NCBI GenBank assembly: GCA_965662365.1
Contig: CBFIHR010000081.1
Span: 1 to 18,658, forward strand
Direction of reading: 5' to 3'
DNA from: CAWVWD01 sp965662365
GTDB lineage: Bacteria > Bacteroidota > Bacteroidia > Chitinophagales > Saprospiraceae
Length of the DNA stretch: 18,658 nt
Shown here: positions 15,426 to 18,658 of the stretch, one piece after another
Layout of the letters: every line of letters begins with the position of its first letter
Position numbering within the stretch: position 1 is the stretch's first letter
Translations under genes and position numbers: made by a program
The notes under the pieces: generated by a model
Told to the model about the DNA's origin: nothing
What the model saw: only the letters and a program-made list of their open reading frames with translations
Database searches by the model: none

Positions 15426-15622
15426 TGCCACGAATTTGCACGGATTTCACGAATTTTCTTTTTGCAACTTCGTTGCTTGATTTTTTGGACACGAATTTTC
15501 ACGAATTACACGAATTTTTCTTTTTATGACTTCGTCACTCTTTTATGTGGTGATATTTTATTACTAAAATAATTAGTTCCGATAAAAATCGGAATAAATT
15601 ACATTCGTGAAAATTCGTGTCC
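15426..15622. repeat. Nested palindromic CACGAATT-family element between cas4 and the GxxExxY gene
   Basis: The region holds a half element with three CACGAATT/CACGGATT units (15429-15456), two mini-hairpins with TTC loops (GCAAC/GTTGC at 15464-15476; TGAC/GTCA at 15527-15537), and a perfect long-range inverted repeat: the 20 bp at 15487-15506 (GGACACGAAT, then TTTCACGAAT without a gap) pair exactly with 15603-15622. Between those arms is another perfect hairpin, TTCCGAT/ATCGGAA (15577-15594). The right arm ends 18 bp before the GxxExxY ATG and recurs in direct orientation at 16065-16084, after that gene. This explains all of the 222-bp gap. Confidence 0.85.
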
Positions 15623-15640
15623 AAGTAAAAAATATAAAAT

Positions 15641-16015
15641 ATGGGAAGGTTAATTTATAAGGAAGAGGCTTATGCAATTATTGGTGCTTGTATGGAGGTG
15701 CATCGTTTGCTGGGTCATGGACTGAAAGAAACGGTTTATCAAGATGCTTTGGAGATTGAATTTCGGTTGCGGAATATTCCTTTTGAACGGGAGAAACGTT
15801 ATGAAGTGGTTTATAAAGGTGAAGTTTTGAAGCATTATTTTATTGCTGACTTTGTGTGTTTTGGTGATATTATTTTAGAATTGAAGGCGGTTGGTGAGTT
15901 ACATTCGATGCACGAAAAACAGACATTGAATTATATGGCAATTGCTAAAAGTCCATTAGGTTTATTGGTGAATTTTGGTGAACAGTCATTGACTTATAAG
16001 CGATTTGTATTATGA
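15641..16015 (+). CDS. GxxExxY-family PD-(D/E)XK protein
   Basis: This encodes 124 residues matching the GxxExxY family (PF13366): HRLLGHGLKETVYQDAL carries G27-x-x-E30-x-x-Y33, and ADFVCFGDIILELKAV carries D70, E80 and K82 of a PD-(D/E)XK nuclease-like core, with HEKQTLNYM following. Biochemical function is not established for the family; a nuclease role is inferred from the fold. It sits between cas4 and cas1, an unusual place, and is enclosed by CACGAATT palindromes whose 20-bp arm is repeated identically on both sides. That arrangement suggests it was brought in as a small cassette rather than being a core cas gene, though it could cooperate with adaptation as a second nuclease beside the altered Cas4. 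Confidence 0.9.
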   Translation: MGRLIYKEEAYAIIGACMEVHRLLGHGLKETVYQDALEIEFRLRNIPFEREKRYEVVYKGEVLKHYFIADFVCFGDIILELKAVGELHSMHEKQTLNYMAIAKSPLGLLVNFGEQSLTYKRFVL

Positions 16016-16022
16016 ATGTTTA

Positions 16023-16084
16023 GACACTAATTTTCACTAATTCCACTAATTATTTTTTCGTGTAATTCGTGAAAATTCGTGTCC
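16023..16084. repeat. Palindromic CACGAATT-family element between the GxxExxY gene and cas1
   Basis: The left arm (GACACTAATTTTCACTAATT then CCACTAAT) is a G-to-T variant of the CACGAATT pattern, and the right arm (TCGTGTAATTCGTGAAAATT then CGTGTC) keeps the standard form, so the pair makes an imperfect hairpin. Bases 16065-16084 are identical to 15603-15622 upstream of the GxxExxY gene. The element ends 12 bp before the cas1 ATG at 16097. Confidence 0.8.
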
Positions 16085-16096
16085 AAATCTAATTTT

Positions 16097-17113
16097 ATGC
16101 GAAAGACGAAATATATTTTTAATGCCGGGCGTATGAGTCGGAAGGATAATACTTTGATTTTTCAGCCTGTGAATAAGGATGGCGTGAAGGTGAAGCCGTC
16201 TTATTTGCCGATTGAAGATGTGTCGAATTTATATTGTTTTGGTTCGGTGGATGCGAATAGTGCTTTGTTTAATTTTTTGGGTAAGCAGAAGGTGAGTTTG
16301 CATTTTTTTGATTATTATGAGCATTATACGGGTTCGTTTATGCCGAAGGATTATTTGTGGGCTGGGCAGTTGCAGGTTGCACAAACACAGCATTATTTGG
16401 AATTGGATAAGCGAATGATTTTGGCAAAAAGTTTTGTCCGGGGTGCTTCGGAGGCGATGGTGGAGGTCTTGAAATATTATTACCGTAAGGATAAAAATGT
16501 GCGGCAGTCGTTGGTTCGGATTGGGGAATTGCAGTTTGAGATTGAGAGTTGTGATGATGTATCGACTTTGATGGGTATTGAGGGTAATTGCCGAAAGGCG
16601 TACTATGCTGCTTTTGATGAGATTGTATTGGGTAGTGGTTTTGTGATGGATGGTAGGAGTATGAAGCCGCCAAAAAATGCGATGAATGCTTTGATTTCGT
16701 TTGGGAATATGATGTGCTATACGTTGTGTTTGGATTCGATTTATCATACGCAACTGAACCCAACGATTAGTTTTTTGCATGAACCTGGAGCGATGCGGTA
16801 TTCGTTGGCGTTGGATTTGGCGGAAATTTTTAAGCCGATTTTGGTAGATAGAACAATTTTTAGTTTGATTAATAGGAAGCAGTTGCAATCAAAGCATTTT
16901 GAGGCACATTTGAATGGGATTTGGTTGAATGATTCTGGAAAAAAGTTGTTTATCAAGGCGTATGATGAGCGGTTAAAGGAGACTTTTAAGCATAGTACAA
17001 GGCTTAAAAGTGTGAGTTATAAAACGGCGGTGAAGTATGAGTGTCATAAGTTGGCGAGGCATTTATTGTTGAGCGAGGCGTATGTGCCGTTTTCGTTGGG
17101 TAAGTCGGTTTAG
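16097..17113 (+). CDS. cas1: Cas1 integrase of CRISPR adaptation
   Basis: Cas1 with Cas2 integrates new spacers at the leader end of the array. The 338 residues begin MRKTKYIFNAGRMSRKDNTL, the usual Cas1 opening strand. The catalytic residues are E162 (LMGIEGNCRKAYY), H228 (TISFLHEPGAMRYSLALDL) and an acidic residue in D240LAEIFKP (D240 or E243). I chose ATG 16097 over the in-frame GTG at 16079, because the latter lies inside the palindromic repeat and would add six residues (MSKSNF) not seen in the family. Cas1 is separated from cas4 by the GxxExxY cassette and from cas2 by another palindrome, so translation coupling typical of cas1-cas2 pairs is lost. Codon use is rich in TTG, GCG and GTG. 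Confidence 0.96.
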   Translation: MRKTKYIFNAGRMSRKDNTLIFQPVNKDGVKVKPSYLPIEDVSNLYCFGSVDANSALFNFLGKQKVSLHFFDYYEHYTGSFMPKDYLWAGQLQVAQTQHYLELDKRMILAKSFVRGASEAMVEVLKYYYRKDKNVRQSLVRIGELQFEIESCDDVSTLMGIEGNCRKAYYAAFDEIVLGSGFVMDGRSMKPPKNAMNALISFGNMMCYTLCLDSIYHTQLNPTISFLHEPGAMRYSLALDLAEIFKPILVDRTIFSLINRKQLQSKHFEAHLNGIWLNDSGKKLFIKAYDERLKETFKHSTRLKSVSYKTAVKYECHKLARHLLLSEAYVPFSLGKSV

Positions 17114-17119
17114 TTTTTT

Positions 17120-17219
17120 TTTGACAGGACTTACAGGATAAAACAGGATTCTTTTATTTCAACAAGTTGAAACGGTCTTGTTATAAAACTTTGATTTATC
17201 TTGTAAATCCTATTGAAAT
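17120..17219. repeat. Palindromic GACAGGATT-family element between cas1 and cas2
   Basis: The left part (TTTGACAGGACTTACAGGAT, then AAAACAGGATT) pairs imperfectly with the right part (TTTATCTTGTAAATCCTATT then GAAA, 17196-17219). A perfect 16-bp palindrome, TTTCAAC-AA-GTTGAAA (17157-17172), lies in the middle. The element occupies most of the 115-bp gap and ends 9 bp before the cas2 ATG. It is of the same family as 14822-14911. Confidence 0.75.
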
Positions 17220-17228
17220 TTTATTTTT

Positions 17229-17492
17229 ATGTATGTAATTTTGGTTTATGATTGTGGCGAACGTCGTGTGGCGAAAATATTGAAGTTGTGTCGGCGTTAT
17301 TTAACTTGGATTCAAAATTCGGTTTTTGAGGGCGAGATTACACCTGTGAATTTGAAACGGCTAAAGGCAGAAATGAAGGAGATTATGGATGAGTCGTATG
17401 ATAGTGTAATTATTTTTTCGACTAATCAGGAAAAGCGGTTGTACAAAGAGGTTGTTGGTGTGGAACGAAATGAGATTTCGGATTTTCTATGA
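17229..17492 (+). CDS. cas2: Cas2, CRISPR adaptation subunit
   Basis: Cas2 dimers bridge two Cas1 dimers in the integration complex. This 87-residue protein shows the family start MYVILVYDCGERRVAKILK with D8 at the end of the first strand, then RRYLTWIQNSVFEGEIT and the closing SVIIFSTN strand of the ferredoxin fold. Length is typical. It is the last cas gene, 353 bp before the first repeat. It follows a palindromic repeat element rather than overlapping cas1. Confidence 0.95.
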   Translation: MYVILVYDCGERRVAKILKLCRRYLTWIQNSVFEGEITPVNLKRLKAEMKEIMDESYDSVIIFSTNQEKRLYKEVVGVERNEISDFL

Positions 17493-17530
17493 TTTTCCAC
17501 AAATACAACTTATGGTTATTCATATTCAAC

Positions 17531-17549
17531 CCTGTCTGCAACAGGCAGG
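17531..17549 (+). terminator. Hairpin after cas2, possible terminator
   Basis: CCTGTCTG-CAA-CAGGCAGG folds into an 8-bp stem with one G-T pair, followed by CTTTTCAAGGTTTT. It is 38 bp after the cas2 stop. The T-run is interrupted, so termination may be partial. Confidence 0.5.
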
Positions 17550-17718
17550 CTTTTCAAGGTTTTATTGTGTAATGATTTGAGCAGCATTCGTAATATCCTT
17601 ATTTTGTGACATGGAAATTTTATTTTCAATTTCGACCTCCATAGTTTGATATTTTTAGACACAATATTAACTTTTTTATTATATATAGTTCTTTGAAATA
17701 TTGGTGTTTATAAAGAGC

Positions 17719-17762
17719 TTGACCTTCGTAGTGAATTCTACTACTGGAGGTCGAAGTTTTTT
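17719..17762 (+). terminator. Hairpin with T-run inside the leader
   Basis: GACCTTCGTAGT pairs with ACTACTGGAGGTC (one-base bulge) around GAATTCT and is followed by GAAG and six T residues. It could end readthrough from cas2 before the array promoter. The right arm also matches, as a perfect 11-bp inverted repeat, TTCGACCTCCA at 17631-17641, so an alternative fold exists. Confidence 0.5.
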
Positions 17763-17785
17763 CTTAATCTTTTATGGTTGTTTTC

Positions 17786-17817
17786 TTGATTTTTAGTTGT
17801 TGAAAATACTATATTTG
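17786..17817 (+). promoter_or_regulatory. Pre-crRNA promoter in the leader (TTG-N21-TATATTTG)
   Basis: TTG at 17786-17788 and TATATTTG at 17810-17817 are separated by 21 bases, matching the Bacteroidota -33/-7 consensus TTG/TAnnTTTG. Transcription would start near 17822-17825, about 20-25 bases before repeat 1, which is where a pre-crRNA promoter is expected. Confidence 0.7.
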
Positions 17818-17828
17818 AATATCGTTTT

Positions 17829-17843
17829 GTCGTTTTTTACGAC
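17829..17843. promoter_or_regulatory. Leader-end palindrome next to repeat 1
   Basis: GTCGT (17829-17833) and ACGAC (17839-17843) flank five T residues and end two bases before the first repeat. The leader-repeat junction is where Cas1-Cas2 integrates, so this could be a leader-anchoring site; that role is inference. Confidence 0.4.
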
Positions 17844-17845
17844 GG

Positions 17846-18658
17846 GACTTAATCGAACCACTTTTGGAATTGAAACTTAGGGAAAAAGATTTTGGCTTAT
17901 GCACTCAAAAAAGACTTAATCGAACCACTTTTGGAATTGAAACTTCTATATAGCATCAACCTTGACAGCAATTTCAACGACTTAATCGAACCACTTTTGG
18001 AATTGAAACAAAACAGGGAAAAATATATAAAATGACAGAAGCACAGACTTAATCGAACCACTTTTGGAATTGAAACCTTTTCGAAGACAGCTTCTGTATT
18101 ATTCAAGGTATGACTTAATCGAACCACTTTTGGAATTGAAACATATGAAAACAAGTACTCAAACAAAGAACGAATAAAGACTTAATCGAACCACTTTTGG
18201 AATTGAAACACTTTACTAACTTTACTAAGACTTTACTAACTTGAGACTTAATCGAACCACTTTTGGAATTGAAACTTTATTGAATTTTGTTGATTTTTGT
18301 GCGGAAACCCGGACTTAATCGAACCACTTTTGGAATTGAAACTCAATGAACGCACCGGAGAACAAACAACGGTTTGGGACTTAATCGAACCACTTTTGGA
18401 ATTGAAACGGATATTCATCTAAGATGCCAGTCGGGGTTGACTGGGACTTAATCGAACCACTTTTGGAATTGAAACTCGAATGATTCTTGACCGATTTCCG
18501 CCATTTTCAATGACTTAATCGAACCACTTTTGGAATTGAAACCCAATTCCATTCATTATTGCTTTTCATTTATAATCGACTTAATCGAACCACTTTTGGA
18601 ATTGAAACTGCAAAAGCCGTGATAATCTCCTCGTTTACTATCTCGACTTAATCGAACC
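17846..18658 (+). CRISPR. CRISPR array, 12 complete repeats plus a partial 13th, continuing beyond the window
   Basis: The 31-nt repeat reads GACTTAATCGAACC, ACTTTT, GGAATTGAAAC in sequence, and all 12 complete copies are identical. Repeats start at 17846, 17913, 17979, 18046, 18112, 18179, 18245, 18312, 18378, 18445, 18512 and 18578; a 13th starts at 18645 and is cut by the window end. The 12 spacers are 36, 35, 36, 35, 36, 35, 36, 35, 36, 36, 35 and 36 nt. The G at repeat position 1 is present in every copy, so 31 rather than 30 nt is chosen. The downstream ATTGAAAC supplies the 8-nt crRNA 5' tag, so transcription is left to right from the leader. The repeat has only a weak internal stem (CCA/TGG). 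No spacer was seen to match elsewhere in the window. Confidence 0.99.

Larger units (their letters stand above)
17493..17845 (+). other. CRISPR leader region
   Basis: There are 353 AT-rich bases without a plausible gene between cas2 and repeat 1. They contain a hairpin just after cas2 (17531-17549), a separated perfect inverted repeat (17631-17641 with 17745-17755), a hairpin with T-run (17719-17762), a Bacteroidota-type promoter (17786-17817), and a small palindrome abutting the first repeat. The array orientation (ATTGAAAC at the downstream end of each repeat) shows that this is the leader side. Confidence 0.8.

Noticed and set aside
14996..15502. Long minus-strand open frames opposite cas4
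   Set aside because: Composition is dominated by Pro, Ser, Asn, Arg and Gln with no domain pattern; they are mirror images of the TTG/GCG-rich cas4 codons.
16079..16096. GTG start giving a longer Cas1
   Set aside because: The GTG lies inside the palindromic repeat (16065-16084); the family start motif begins at the ATG at 16097.
16229..16888. 219-codon open frame antisense to cas1
   Set aside because: It overlaps a certain gene completely, has a low-complexity His/Ile/Gln-rich composition and results from the codon bias of cas1.
17897..18166. Open frame on the minus strand across the array with repeated SIPKVVRLS units
   Set aside because: It is only the translation of CRISPR repeats and spacers; the periodicity follows the repeat unit.

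Overview
The window looks like an AT-rich chromosome segment of a Bacteroidota bacterium (Flavobacteriia/Cytophagia-like). The support is: perfect TAnnTTTG-type -7 promoter elements, A-rich start regions without clear Shine-Dalgarno sequences, a lipoprotein with a Bacteroidota-style lipobox, PEGA-like surface proteins, and several families of short palindromic dispersed repeats that, from memory, are common in this phylum. No database search was possible.

Left third (1-4820). On the + strand lie the end of one PEGA-like membrane protein, a small lipoprotein, and a full-length paralogue of the first protein, closed by a strong hairpin terminator at 1674-1717. Convergent to it is a three-gene minus-strand operon: a membrane-anchored beta-repeat protein (3932-2685) and two prepilin-like proteins. 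Both prepilin genes carry dispersed-repeat DNA translated in frame inside the leader peptide, upstream of the predicted prepilin-peptidase site. Two small minus-strand genes follow: a one-TM protein and a zinc-finger protein.

Right two thirds (5000-18658). This is a complete CRISPR-Cas locus that I assign to type I-D. The order is cas6-1 (+), a WYL regulator (-), then a tight + operon cas6-2, cas10d/csc3, csc2 (cas7), csc1 (cas5), cas3 (helicase only) and a 174-aa unknown with a C-terminal Cys cluster, followed by cas4, a GxxExxY-family PD-(D/E)XK protein, cas1, cas2, a 353-bp leader and an array of 12 complete 31-nt repeats plus a 13th cut by the window end. The subtype rests on three points. 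Csc2 and Csc1 signature motifs are present. Cas3 has helicase motifs but no HD domain. The missing HD motif sits at the N-terminus of the large subunit.

How it should work (family knowledge): Cas1-Cas2 with Cas4 acquire spacers; the array is transcribed from a promoter just before repeat 1; Cas6 cuts the repeats leaving an ATTGAAAC 5' tag; Cas10d, Csc2, Csc1 and probably an internally translated Cas11d form the effector; Cas3 helicase and the Cas10d HD domain unwind and cut the target. The WYL protein is the likely local regulator.

Most unusual points: two different Cas6 proteins bracketing a WYL regulator; an uncharacterised Cys-cluster gene joined to the cas operon; a Cas4 with Ala where the nuclease-core His is expected; a GxxExxY gene between cas4 and cas1 flanked by perfect 20-bp repeats; palindromic repeats of two families in every gap from the 174-aa gene to cas2; and a codon-usage break between interference and adaptation halves, suggesting modular assembly.
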